Assembly (NCBI RefSeq): GCF_038443705.2
Contig: NZ_CP151767.2
Span: 2,781,501 to 2,845,500, forward strand
Direction: 5' to 3'
Length of the DNA stretch: 64,000 nt
Origin: Yoonia sp. SS1-5
GTDB taxonomy: Bacteria > Pseudomonadota > Alphaproteobacteria > Rhodobacterales > Rhodobacteraceae
Under the pieces are notes generated by a model. That model searched no databases. It saw nothing but the letters and a program-made list of their open reading frames with translations, and had not been told where the DNA came from. The position numbers and the translations under genes were made by a program. Below, in pieces: positions 9,091-18,167 of this stretch (its first letter is position 1; each line of letters opens with the position of its first letter).

Positions 9091-10422
9091 ATGACCAACG
9101 ATATCTGGGCCACAGTACTGACTTCATTAAAGGGTGCCTTGGGGGCGAATATTTTTTCAAGATGGATTGAACCACTGGAATTTTCGAAACTGTCTGGCGG
9201 TGTTGCGACCATCAACGTTCCGACGAATTTCATCGGAAACTACGTGGCACAGAACTTTGGCGAACAGATCATCTACCAGCTCAATAAAGCCGGTGAAGAC
9301 GTCCAGCGCCTGAAATTTGATGTCACCGACAAGATCACCACAAAACCCGCCGCCACCCGCAAGGTAGCCAGTGCCGACGATGTGTCGGGTTCTCCTCTGG
9401 ATACCCGGTTCACCTTTGATACGTTTGTGGTCGGCAAGCCAAACGAACTGGCCCATGCCGCCGCCCGCCGCGTTGCCGAAGGTGGGCCCGTCACCTTCAA
9501 CCCGCTGTTCCTCTATGGCGGTGTCGGCCTGGGTAAGACCCACCTGATGCACGCCATCGCGCACGAGCTTCAGCGGCAATCACCCGAATTGACGGTGCTC
9601 TATCTTTCGGCGGAACAGTTCATGTACCGCTTTGTGACCGCCCTGCGCGAACGCAAAATGATGGACTTCAAACAGATGTTCCGTGCTGTTGATGTCTTGA
9701 TGGTCGATGATGTGCAGTTCATCGGCGGCAAGGACAGCACACAGGAAGAATTCTTTCATACCTTCAACGCGCTGGTTGACGGGCACAAGCAGATCATCAT
9801 CTCGGCTGATCGGGCGCCGGGGGAAATCAAGGACCTTGAAGAACGGATCAAATCGCGCCTGCAATCGGGTCTGGTGGTGGATTTGCATCCGACAGACTAT
9901 GAATTGCGTCTGGGCATTCTTCAGTCAAAGGTCGATTTCTACGCCGGCCAATATCCCGAAGTCAGCATCGCTGACGGCGTGCTAGAGTTCCTGTCCCACC
10001 GCATTTCGACAAATGTCCGCGTTCTTGAGGGTGCGCTGACCCGGCTATATGCATTTGCATCGCTGGTCGGCCGCGAGATTACGTTGGAACTGACGCAGGA
10101 TTGCCTGTCTGATATTCTCAAGGCCTCCGACCGGAAAGTCACCGTCGAAGAAATCCAGCGCAAAGTATCAGAGCACTATAACATCCGCCTGTCCGACATG
10201 ATCGGTCCCAAGCGGGTCCGCACATTGGCGCGCCCGCGTCAGATGGCAATGTATCTGGCCAAGCACATGACCAACAGATCGCTACCAGAGATTGGCCGCC
10301 GTTTTGGTGGGCGTGACCACACGACGGTGATGCATGGGGTTCGCAAGATCGAAGAGCTTAAGGCGCTTGATAGCCAGATCGCCGATGATCTGGAATTGCT
10401 CCGCCGCGCGCTGGAAGAGTAG
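9091..10422 (+). CDS. dnaA: chromosomal replication initiator DnaA
   Basis: A 443-residue AAA+ ATPase that binds DnaA boxes and melts the origin. It has the N-terminal DnaB-interaction domain (IWATVLTSLKGALGANIFSRW), a Walker A motif GGVGLGKTHLMHA near residue 140, Walker B DVLMVDDVQFI, and the C-terminal helix-turn-helix signature GRRFGGRDHTTVMHGVRKIE. The frame is open back to a GTG at 9055, but the ATG at 9091 has an AAGGGA site ahead and gives the standard N-terminus. Confidence 0.97.
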   Translation: MTNDIWATVLTSLKGALGANIFSRWIEPLEFSKLSGGVATINVPTNFIGNYVAQNFGEQIIYQLNKAGEDVQRLKFDVTDKITTKPAATRKVASADDVSGSPLDTRFTFDTFVVGKPNELAHAAARRVAEGGPVTFNPLFLYGGVGLGKTHLMHAIAHELQRQSPELTVLYLSAEQFMYRFVTALRERKMMDFKQMFRAVDVLMVDDVQFIGGKDSTQEEFFHTFNALVDGHKQIIISADRAPGEIKDLEERIKSRLQSGLVVDLHPTDYELRLGILQSKVDFYAGQYPEVSIADGVLEFLSHRISTNVRVLEGALTRLYAFASLVGREITLELTQDCLSDILKASDRKVTVEEIQRKVSEHYNIRLSDMIGPKRVRTLARPRQMAMYLAKHMTNRSLPEIGRRFGGRDHTTVMHGVRKIEELKALDSQIADDLELLRRALEE

Positions 10423-10545
10423 GTCGCGCTTGACGCTTGGGCCACAAAGGTCAAAAGTCCAACAAAACGCTTGAGCCGCCCGTGGAATGCAGTACATTTT
10501 GCGTCCCGGCGGTGGCAGCCATCAAGATATGCGGAGCATTGGGAC

Positions 10546-11664
10546 ATGAAATTCAGTATCGAACGCGCGGTACTTCTTAAGGCGGTGGCGCAGGCGCAAT
10601 CGGTGGTCGAGCGGCGCAACACCATCCCGATCCTTGCCAATGTCCTGATCGAGGCCGAGGGCGACGATGTGCAGTTCCGCGCAACCGATCTGGATATTGA
10701 GGTTGTTGACCGCGCCCCCGCCAAGGTCGAACGTGCCGGGGCCACAACGGTCGCTGCCGTGACGCTGAATGAAATCGTACGGAAACTGCCGGATGGTGCG
10801 CTGGTTACATTGTCAGAAGACGGCGCATCAGGCCGGCTGACAATCGAGGCTGGTCGTTCCAATTTCTCACTGGCCACGCTGCCCAAGGAAGACTTTCCAG
10901 TGATGGCATCGTCGGAATATGCCGCCAACTTTTCTGCCCCTGCACCAACGCTGCGGCGGCTGTTTGATAAATCCAAATTTGCCATATCAACCGAAGAGAC
11001 GCGCTATTACCTCAATGGTGTTTACATGCATGTCTCTGACGCTGAAGGGGGCAAGGTATTGCGCTGCGTGGCGACCGATGGGCACCGGCTTGCCCGGATC
11101 GACGCCGATCTGCCTGATGGCGCGGCGGATATGGCCGGGGTCATCGTTCCGCGCAAGACGGTTGGCGAGTTGCGCAAGCTGCTGGACGATGATGATGCCC
11201 AGATTGCCGTATCCGTATCCGAAACCAAGATCAGGTTTGCGACCCCTGATATCACCCTGACATCCAAGGTGATTGACGGCACATTCCCCGATTACACGCG
11301 CGTCATCCCGCAGGGCAACACCCGCAAGCTGGAAGTCGACGCAAGCGAGTTTGCAAAGGCGGTCGACCGGGTCGCAACAGTCTCTTCCGAGCGGTCACGC
11401 GCCGTCAAACTGGCACTGGATGAGGACCGGTTGATCCTGTCGGTGAATGCCCCGGACAGTGGCGCCGCCGAAGAAGAGCTTGCCGTGGCCTATGGTGATG
11501 AGCGCCTTGAAATCGGCTTTAACGCCAAATACTTGCTGGAAATTGCAAGCCAGGTTGATCGCGAAAATGCGGTATTCATGTTTAATTCCTCGGGCGATCC
11601 GACCCTGATGCGTGAAGGCAATGATACGTCTGCCGTTTACGTGGTCATGCCCATGCGGGTGTGA
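10546..11664 (+). CDS. dnaN: DNA polymerase III beta subunit (sliding clamp)
   Basis: A 372-residue clamp protein starting MKFSIERAVLLKAVAQAQSV, with the three-fold domain repeat of the family and the conserved ending YVVMPMRV. The clamp encircles DNA and tethers polymerase III. The frame opens 25 codons earlier, but only the ATG at 10546 gives the family N-terminus. It follows dnaA by 123 bases in the classic dnaA-dnaN-recF order. Confidence 0.97.
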   Translation: MKFSIERAVLLKAVAQAQSVVERRNTIPILANVLIEAEGDDVQFRATDLDIEVVDRAPAKVERAGATTVAAVTLNEIVRKLPDGALVTLSEDGASGRLTIEAGRSNFSLATLPKEDFPVMASSEYAANFSAPAPTLRRLFDKSKFAISTEETRYYLNGVYMHVSDAEGGKVLRCVATDGHRLARIDADLPDGAADMAGVIVPRKTVGELRKLLDDDDAQIAVSVSETKIRFATPDITLTSKVIDGTFPDYTRVIPQGNTRKLEVDASEFAKAVDRVATVSSERSRAVKLALDEDRLILSVNAPDSGAAEEELAVAYGDERLEIGFNAKYLLEIASQVDRENAVFMFNSSGDPTLMREGNDTSAVYVVMPMRV

Positions 11665-11716
11665 CCACGCAGGGCAATCCAACGGGGCAGTGGCTTGGAT
11701 GCGCTGACTGTCACCG

Positions 11717-12817
11717 ATGACAACCTTGTCCCTGTCACAGCTGACCCTGTCGCATTTTCGGTCGCACAAACGCGTGGTCCTTGATCTCGCCCCGCAGCCC
11801 ATCGCGATTTACGGCCCAAATGGCGCAGGCAAAACCAATCTGCTGGAAGCCGTGTCGCTTTTGTCGCCCGGGCGCGGGTTGCGCCGGGCCGGCGCAGAGG
11901 ATCTGATCCGCAGGCCAGAGGCGCTGGGCTGGAAGGTCACGGCGCATCTGCAATCACTGCACCAATCCCACGACATCGCCACCTGGGCAGAGGTCGGCCA
12001 GCCGCGCCAATTGCGTATCGACGACAAGACCGCGCCGCAGGTCGCGCTGGGTCGTATTGCGCGCATCCTGTGGTTGGTGCCGTCCATGGACCGGCTATGG
12101 ATCGAAGGGGCAGAGGGCCGCCGCCGCTTTCTGGATCGGGCCACCCTCAGCTTTGAACCCCGCCACGCTGATGCTGTTCTGGCCTATGAAAAGGCGATGC
12201 GTGAACGTAACCGGTTGCTCAAGGACATGGTCCGCGACCCGCATTGGTACACCGCGCTAGAGGCGCAGATGGCCGATGCCAGCACGGCAATCCAGGCCAA
12301 CCGGATGCGCGCCATCGCGGAACTGACCGCAGCGCAGGCCGCGGCGACCACCGCATTTCCGGCCGCATCACTGTCGTTGACCGCGCCGGATCCTATTCCC
12401 GATGACTTGCAGCAGGTGCTCGCAGACACACGACCACGCGACATGGCCGCGGGCCGGACATTGATCGGACCACACCGGGCTGATCTGCAGGCGATCTACG
12501 CAGATAAGGGCGTGGCCGCCAAGGATTGTTCGACCGGCGAGCAGAAAGCATTGCTGATCAGTCTCATTCTGGCCAATGGCCGCGCGCTTGCATCTGATTT
12601 TGGCGCGCCGCCGATCCTGTTATTGGACGAGGTTGCAGCCCATCTTGACGCCACGCGGCGCGCGGCGCTTTATGACGAGATATGTGGCCTGGGCGCGCAG
12701 GCCTTCATGACCGGCACGGGGGCTGAACTGTTTGCGGAATTGGGCGCCCGCGCGCAATATCTTGAAGTCACGGATGCGGACAGGACCTCCGTCGTGACAA
12801 TAAGGGAAAATGGATGA
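11717..12817 (+). CDS. recF: DNA replication and repair protein RecF
   Basis: A 366-residue SMC-like ATPase that helps load RecA at gaps. The Walker A motif GPNGAGKTNLLEA is at residues 33-45, the family block LSPGRGLRRA follows, and the C-terminal signature CSTGEQKALLISLILA and Walker B PILLLDEVAAHLD are intact. Its stop overlaps the next start in an ATGA, so it is coupled to the VOC-family gene. Confidence 0.95.
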   Translation: MTTLSLSQLTLSHFRSHKRVVLDLAPQPIAIYGPNGAGKTNLLEAVSLLSPGRGLRRAGAEDLIRRPEALGWKVTAHLQSLHQSHDIATWAEVGQPRQLRIDDKTAPQVALGRIARILWLVPSMDRLWIEGAEGRRRFLDRATLSFEPRHADAVLAYEKAMRERNRLLKDMVRDPHWYTALEAQMADASTAIQANRMRAIAELTAAQAAATTAFPAASLSLTAPDPIPDDLQQVLADTRPRDMAAGRTLIGPHRADLQAIYADKGVAAKDCSTGEQKALLISLILANGRALASDFGAPPILLLDEVAAHLDATRRAALYDEICGLGAQAFMTGTGAELFAELGARAQYLEVTDADRTSVVTIRENG

Positions 12818-13254
12818 CCCCACAGCGTGTAACCCTGATTACGTTGGGCGTGGCTGATCTTGACCGGTCAAAGTCCTTTTATGGTGCGCTTGGCTGGGTG
12901 CCGACGCGCGAGATGCCGGGTGAGGTGGTGTTTTATCAGATCAACGGCATGGTGCTTGGGTTGTTCGGGCGGGGACCGCTTGCGCGGGATCAGGGCCGGC
13001 CGGATGCGGTACTGGGAACAGGCGCGATGACGCTGGCGCAGAATTTCGCGGATGAGGGCGCGGTTGACGTGGCCTATGCCGCAGCACTTGCCGCTGGTGC
13101 CAGCGGCCTGAAGGCGCCGGAAAAGGTCTTTTGGGGCGGATATTCAGGATATTACGCGGACCCGGACGAACATGTCTGGGAGGTCGCGCATAATCCCTTC
13201 TGGCCCTTAAGTGGTGACGGTAGTCTGACGCTACCGGCTGATGATGCAGATTGA
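12814..13254 (+). CDS. VOC-family (glyoxalase-like) protein
   Basis: A 146-residue protein of the vicinal oxygen chelate fold. It begins with the typical VTLITLGVADLDRSKSFYGALGW and ends with a second half-motif YYADPDEHVWEVAHNP, the usual place of a metal-ligand glutamate. Family members act in glyoxal detoxification, antibiotic resistance or ring cleavage. The substrate here is unknown. It overlaps recF by four bases and the next gene by 14. Confidence 0.8.
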   Translation: MTPQRVTLITLGVADLDRSKSFYGALGWVPTREMPGEVVFYQINGMVLGLFGRGPLARDQGRPDAVLGTGAMTLAQNFADEGAVDVAYAAALAAGASGLKAPEKVFWGGYSGYYADPDEHVWEVAHNPFWPLSGDGSLTLPADDAD

Positions 13255-13771
13255 GCGCATCTACGAGGCTGATCTGACACCTGCGGATGAGGTGTTGATC
13301 AACCGGCTGCTGGTTCGGGCCTTTGACGAGGGCTTCGGGGATCGGTCCTACCACCAGCAGCGGCATTACTTTCGGCTGATCATGCGCGATGCTGACGCGA
13401 TTATCGGTCATATGGCGTTGTGTTACCGGGCCATACGCATGGGCGCGCGATTGGTGAACATCATGGGGCTGGCAGAGGTGGCGACCGATCCGGACGAACA
13501 GGGTAAGGGCATCGGCAGCGCATTAATGAAGGCGGCAATTGCCGAAACCCGGAAATCCCAGGCCGACTTTTTCCTGCTGTTTGGTGTTCGGCCCATGTAT
13601 GCCGGAAATGGCTTTTGCAATGTGTCCAATCCGATCAGTTATGTCGATTTCTACCATGCCAGAATGGGAAATATTCATCACACAGACGATCATGCGCTTA
13701 TGGTCCTCAAGACTGGTGATCTGGACTGGGACGATCAGGCACATATCGATTTGCTGGGGCACAATTTCTAG
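13241..13771 (+). CDS. GNAT-family N-acetyltransferase
   Basis: A 176-residue acyl-CoA-dependent transferase. The acetyl-CoA binding motif A is visible as EVATDPDEQGKGIGSALMKAA at about residues 82-102, and the later FFLLFGVRPMYAGNGF fits motif B. The acceptor is not predictable. Two adjacent ATG codons at 13241 and 13244 are both possible starts. It is the third gene of a chain of overlapping reading frames that begins with recF. Confidence 0.8.
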   Translation: MMQIERIYEADLTPADEVLINRLLVRAFDEGFGDRSYHQQRHYFRLIMRDADAIIGHMALCYRAIRMGARLVNIMGLAEVATDPDEQGKGIGSALMKAAIAETRKSQADFFLLFGVRPMYAGNGFCNVSNPISYVDFYHARMGNIHHTDDHALMVLKTGDLDWDDQAHIDLLGHNF

Positions 13772-13774
13772 ATC

Positions 13775-14395
13775 ATGACAATTACCCCGCCGGAACTGTT
13801 GCTATACGCGGGCGCGCTTGTCGTGCTCTTCATGACGCCTGGCCCGGTTTGGGTGGCATTGACGGCGCGCGCGCTTTCGGGCGGGTTTCATGCGGCATGG
13901 CCCGTGGCGCTTGGGGTGGTCGTGGGTGACGTGATCTGGCCGTTTCTGGCTATTCTGGGGGTGACATGGATTGTGTCAGTCTATGCGGGTTTCATGGCCC
14001 TGCTGCGCTGGATTGCCTGTATCACCTTCCTGACGATGGGCTGGTTGATCATCCGCCATGCTGACAAGACCATCGCAGCTGATAGCCGACTGACCAGACC
14101 TGGAATGTGGGCAGGTTTTCTTGCCGGATTGGCGGTTATCCTGGGCAACCCAAAGGCAATCCTGTTCTATATGGGAATGCTGCCGGGGTTTTTTGATCTC
14201 ACCGCCCTGACATGGGCTGATATCGCGGCCATCTGCTTTCTTTCCTTTCTCGTGCCACTTGTGGGGAATCTGTTGATGGCGGGTCTGGTCGGGCATGCCA
14301 GAGGGCTGCTGACATCGCCTGTTGCCTTGCGCCGCACCAATCTGACGGCAGGGGTTCTGCTGATCATTGTGGGCCTCGCTATCCCGTTCACATGA
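13775..14395 (+). CDS. LysE/RhtB-family amino-acid exporter
   Basis: A 206-residue membrane protein with about six hydrophobic segments. The family pattern is clear: FMTPGPVWVALTARALSGG near the N-terminus and GFLAGLAVILGNPKAILFYMGMLPGF in the middle. Members export amino acids such as lysine, homoserine or threonine through the inner membrane. The gene begins three bases after the acetyltransferase stop. A 28-bp palindrome follows it. Confidence 0.85.
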   Translation: MTITPPELLLYAGALVVLFMTPGPVWVALTARALSGGFHAAWPVALGVVVGDVIWPFLAILGVTWIVSVYAGFMALLRWIACITFLTMGWLIIRHADKTIAADSRLTRPGMWAGFLAGLAVILGNPKAILFYMGMLPGFFDLTALTWADIAAICFLSFLVPLVGNLLMAGLVGHARGLLTSPVALRRTNLTAGVLLIIVGLAIPFT

Positions 14396-14398
14396 CGG

Positions 14399-14426
14399 CG
14401 TAAGATGGGTTTAAACCCATCCTACG
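14399..14426. repeat. 28-bp palindromic element between lysE-like gene and gyrB
   Basis: The two 14-base arms (14399-14412 and 14413-14426) are reverse complements with one mismatched pair. The inner 18 bases, GATGGGTTTAAACCCATC, are a perfect palindrome. It starts three bases after a stop codon and has no T run. The form (GTAGGATGGGTTT-type arms) resembles the short REP-like palindromes scattered between genes in many Proteobacteria. I found no second copy in this window. It may also act as a transcription stop. Confidence 0.6.
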
Positions 14427-14522
14427 ACCAAGCGCCATTGGGGCACAAAATCTTGTGTCATTCGCGTGACAATCCCGGCCAATACGCATATATTTTGGGT
14501 GTAATGCGACGGGACAGCACAC

Positions 14523-16937
14523 ATGGCAGACGACAATAAGAACGCCGAGGACTACGGCGCCGATTCTATTAAAGTTCTCAAGGGCTTGGAGGCCGTCAGA
14601 AAGCGCCCCGGTATGTATATCGGCGACACTGATGACGGCTCTGGTTTGCACCACATGGTGTATGAGGTCGTCGATAACGGCATTGACGAGGCTTTGGCCG
14701 GTCACGCCGACCATGTCTATGTCAAAATTAACGCAGACGGGTCAGTGACAGTTGGCGACAACGGACGCGGGATTCCGGTGGGCATCCACGAGGAAGAGGG
14801 CGTCTCGGCCGCCGAGGTGATCATGACCCAGTTGCATGCTGGCGGTAAGTTCGACAGCAACTCGTACAAGGTCTCGGGCGGTCTGCACGGCGTTGGTGTG
14901 TCCGTTGTGAACGCGCTATCGGATTTCCTCGAACTGCGTATCTGGCGTGACGGCAAGGAACACTACGCGCGGTTCGAAGGTGGCTTTACCACCGAACATC
15001 TGCGCATCGAAGGCGACGCCGACGGGCGCAAAGGCACCGAGGTTACATTCCTCGCCTCGACCGACACGTTCAGCAACCGTGACTATAGTTTCGACACGTT
15101 GGAAAAGCGTCTGCGCGAACTGGCGTTCCTGAATTCCGGCGTGAAGATCATCCTCGAAGACCTGCGGCCGGCAGAGCCGTTGAAAACGGAACTGTTCTAT
15201 GAAGGCGGCGTCAAGGAATTCGTCAAATATCTCGACCGGTCCAAAACGCCGCTGATGGACGCCCCGATCTATGTCGCGGGCGAACGCGATGATATCGGCG
15301 TCGAAGTCGCCATGTGGTGGAACGACAGCTACAATGAAATGGTCCTGCCCTTTACCAACAACATCCCCCAGCGGGATGGCGGCACCCATATGGCCGGTTT
15401 CCGTGGCGCGCTGACCCGCGCAATCGCCAAATACGCGACCGAGACCGGGATCACCAAGAAAGAGAAAGTCTCGCTAACGGGTGACGACGCCCGCGAAGGG
15501 CTGACCTGTGTGCTGTCCGTCAAAGTCCCTGACCCAAAGTTTTCCAGCCAGACCAAGGATAAACTTGTCAGTTCCGAGGTGCGACCAGCCGTCGAAAACC
15601 TGATGGGTGAAAAGCTGAACGAATGGTTCGAGGAAAACCCGAACGAGGCCAAAGCGATCATCACCAAGATTGTCGAAGCTGCCGCCGCCCGCGAGGCCGC
15701 CCGCAAGGCCCGTGAAATCCGGCGCAAATCAGCGATGGACGTGAACTTCAACGCCTCCAAGCTCAAGGATTGTTCGGAAAAGGACCCGTCCAAGACCGAA
15801 GTCTTTCTGGTCGAGGGTGACAGTGCAGGTGGCTCTGCCCAAACCGGTCGCGACCGGCAGACACAGGCGATCCTGCCTCTGAAAGGGAAGATCCTGAATG
15901 TAGAGCGCGCCCGCTTTGACCGAATGCTGGGCAGCCAGGAGATCGGCAACCTTGTCATGGCCCTTGGCACCGGCATTGGGCGGGATGAGTTCAATATTGA
16001 CAAGCTGCGGTACCACAAGGTCATCATCATGACCGATGCCGACGTAGATGGCGCGCATATTCGAACGCTCTTGCTGACCTTCTTCTTCCGCCAGATGCCC
16101 GAACTGATCGAAGGGGGCTATCTCTACATCGCGCAACCGCCGCTGTATAAAGTGGCCCGCGGTAAATCAGAGGTCTACCTCAAGGATCAGGCCGCCATGG
16201 ATGAGTATCTGATCGAGCAGGGGATCGAAGGCGCGATGCTGCGCCAGGGCAATGGCGAGGAAATTGCCGGTGCCGATTTGCGCCGCGTGGTCGATGAGGC
16301 CCGCCAGCTAAAGCGTGTGCTGGATGGCTTTGCCACGCATTACCCCAAACATATCCTCGAACAGGCGGCCATTGCCGGTGCGTTTGTGCCGGGTGTGGTT
16401 GATAATGATCTGCAAGGCACCGCAGATCGCGTCGCCCAGCGCCTTGATCTGATTGCGCTGGAATGGGAACGCGGCTGGCAGGGTCGTATTACGCAGGACA
16501 AGGGTATGCGATTGGCGCGTATTCTGCGCGGTGTCGAAGAGGTTCGGACTTTGGATGGTCCCATGCTCCGCTCGGGCGAGGCCCGGCGCACAGGGACATT
16601 TACCCAAAGCCTGCAAGAGGTTTACAACCTGCCAGCAACGCTGGTGCGTCGTGATCGCAGCCAGATCATCCATGGCCCGCTTGACCTGCTTCGGGCCATT
16701 CTGGAAGAGGGCGAAAAGGGCCTTTCCCTGCAGCGCTACAAGGGGCTTGGCGAGATGAACCCCGACCAGCTGTGGGAAACGACCCTAGACCCGGACGCGC
16801 GCACCCTGTTGCAAGTCAAAGTCGATGACGTTGCGGATGCAGATGACCTGTTTACCAAGCTGATGGGTGATGTTGTTGAACCGCGCCGCGAGTTTATCCA
16901 GAACAACGCACTGAACGTGGAAAACCTGGACTTCTGA
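14523..16937 (+). CDS. gyrB: DNA gyrase subunit B
   Basis: An 804-residue type II topoisomerase ATPase subunit. It has the GHKL ATP-binding domain (VRKRPGMYIGDT, EVVDNGIDEAL, GDNGRGIPV, SGGLHGVGVSVVNALS) in the first 120 residues, the TOPRIM segment EGDSAGGSA, and the C-terminal block QRYKGLGEMNPDQLWETT. With GyrA it introduces negative supercoils. Length and motifs are complete. The presence of QRYKGLGEMNP with an intact gyrase-type TOPRIM and the dnaA-dnaN-recF neighbourhood favour gyrB over parE. Confidence 0.96.
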   Translation: MADDNKNAEDYGADSIKVLKGLEAVRKRPGMYIGDTDDGSGLHHMVYEVVDNGIDEALAGHADHVYVKINADGSVTVGDNGRGIPVGIHEEEGVSAAEVIMTQLHAGGKFDSNSYKVSGGLHGVGVSVVNALSDFLELRIWRDGKEHYARFEGGFTTEHLRIEGDADGRKGTEVTFLASTDTFSNRDYSFDTLEKRLRELAFLNSGVKIILEDLRPAEPLKTELFYEGGVKEFVKYLDRSKTPLMDAPIYVAGERDDIGVEVAMWWNDSYNEMVLPFTNNIPQRDGGTHMAGFRGALTRAIAKYATETGITKKEKVSLTGDDAREGLTCVLSVKVPDPKFSSQTKDKLVSSEVRPAVENLMGEKLNEWFEENPNEAKAIITKIVEAAAAREAARKAREIRRKSAMDVNFNASKLKDCSEKDPSKTEVFLVEGDSAGGSAQTGRDRQTQAILPLKGKILNVERARFDRMLGSQEIGNLVMALGTGIGRDEFNIDKLRYHKVIIMTDADVDGAHIRTLLLTFFFRQMPELIEGGYLYIAQPPLYKVARGKSEVYLKDQAAMDEYLIEQGIEGAMLRQGNGEEIAGADLRRVVDEARQLKRVLDGFATHYPKHILEQAAIAGAFVPGVVDNDLQGTADRVAQRLDLIALEWERGWQGRITQDKGMRLARILRGVEEVRTLDGPMLRSGEARRTGTFTQSLQEVYNLPATLVRRDRSQIIHGPLDLLRAILEEGEKGLSLQRYKGLGEMNPDQLWETTLDPDARTLLQVKVDDVADADDLFTKLMGDVVEPRREFIQNNALNVENLDF

Positions 16938-17059
16938 ACACTTGTCCGCACCCCGGGGGCAGCGGCACCTGCATCACGGCCTCCGGTATCTTCGTCATGG
17001 GTGGCTACGAGGTGGATTGCCGCCGCCAATAGGGCAAGCGCCACGATTTCTGGTGGCAT
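16938..17059 (-). pseudogene. possible truncated MAPEG-like membrane protein remnant
   Basis: Downstream of gyrB, the minus strand reads MPPEIVALALLAAAIHLVAT and then a hydrophilic stretch with a GGRDAG segment, before the frame runs antisense into gyrB. The opening resembles the start of short MAPEG-family membrane proteins (MTPEL-ALALAALL pattern, later an RD). Only the first 40 or so residues could remain. The plus strand of the same bases reads as protein-like but with two in-frame TAG codons. Either reading would be a decayed gene. Evidence is weak. Confidence 0.22.
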
Positions 17060-17132
17060 CTGCCACAGCATTACATGGGCAGTTTCGAATAGGATTTGCT
17101 GCCACAGTTCGAAACCGACATCGACCTAATCG

Positions 17133-18167
17133 CTATCGCTGCAACCATTTGAACACAAGCGGCGCAGTGCCGATGACCATAGTGATCCGCACGATATGCA
17201 TGATCGACACGTAAGCCACGTTCTGCCCCATCGCCAAGGTCAATAGCGCCATTTCCGTCAGCCCGCCGGGAGAATAGGCCAGAAAAGCCTGCGACAACGG
17301 GATACCGCTAAAGACCGCGATCAACTCAGCAAAAAACAGAGTCACTGCAAGCATGGCCAGGGCCGACATCGCCGCCAGCATCAGATCATGCCGGATCTGG
17401 CGCAGGGTCGCCCCGATAAAGCGGGCGCCAATGATACTGCCAATGGTTATTTGTGCCGCGACAATGAAGATCGTCGGGGGTGCGACCGTCAGTATTCCCG
17501 TTGCATGGGTGATCGCACTCAGGATCATCGGCCCAAACACTGCTGCGGCAGGCAACCTTACGGCCTGGCCCAATAACACCCCCAATACCGCGCATAATCC
17601 CAACAAAACATAGTCGCACAACCCGATTTCACCCACGCCAATCCAGACCGACGCATCCGTACCGCCGGTTGATACGCCCAGAACAAACCCAAAGAACAGC
17701 GCCACAAAGGCGATGACCAGCAAGATGCGCGAGGCATGGGCCAAGGCGATCCGACGCTCATCACCGCCGGCCTCGGTTCCGACGATCAGCATCTCATTCA
17801 AACCACCGGGAACGGCCGAGAAATAGGCGGTGACCACGTCATATCCGCCGATACGCCGATAAACCGCATAAGAAACCGCAGAGGCGCAGATCAGGAATAT
17901 CGGCAGCAATAGCAGCGTTGGCACCCATTGTGCGAGTTGCCGCAACACCTCGGCCGTGACTGTCGAACCCAGCATCACCCCGACCACAGGTATCACGAAA
18001 GGGCGCAGCTTGGCCGGGGCGGCGATGGGTACCGCCAACAGTGCCGCAACGGTATTGCCAATCATCGGGCCAAGCATCCACGGCAGGGGCAGGCCGACAA
18101 GATAGGCCATGCATCCGCTAAGAACGCCGATACCCAGGGCAAGCACTTGCGGCCACAGGGCGATCAC
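17133..18167 (-). CDS. AbrB-type (COG3180) multi-pass membrane protein
   Basis: About 344 residues, almost wholly hydrophobic, with roughly ten membrane segments arranged as two similar halves. The repeated motif FSAVPGGLNEMLIVG in the first half and YSPGGLTEMALLTLAMG in the second half marks the AbrB/PF05145 family, sometimes mislabelled ammonia monooxygenase. Function is poorly known. The likely start is the GTG at 18167, which overlaps the upstream stop as GTGA. The frame is open back to 18227. Confidence 0.75.
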   Translation of the reverse strand: MIALWPQVLALGIGVLSGCMAYLVGLPLPWMLGPMIGNTVAALLAVPIAAPAKLRPFVIPVVGVMLGSTVTAEVLRQLAQWVPTLLLLPIFLICASAVSYAVYRRIGGYDVVTAYFSAVPGGLNEMLIVGTEAGGDERRIALAHASRILLVIAFVALFFGFVLGVSTGGTDASVWIGVGEIGLCDYVLLGLCAVLGVLLGQAVRLPAAAVFGPMILSAITHATGILTVAPPTIFIVAAQITIGSIIGARFIGATLRQIRHDLMLAAMSALAMLAVTLFFAELIAVFSGIPLSQAFLAYSPGGLTEMALLTLAMGQNVAYVSIMHIVRITMVIGTAPLVFKWLQR

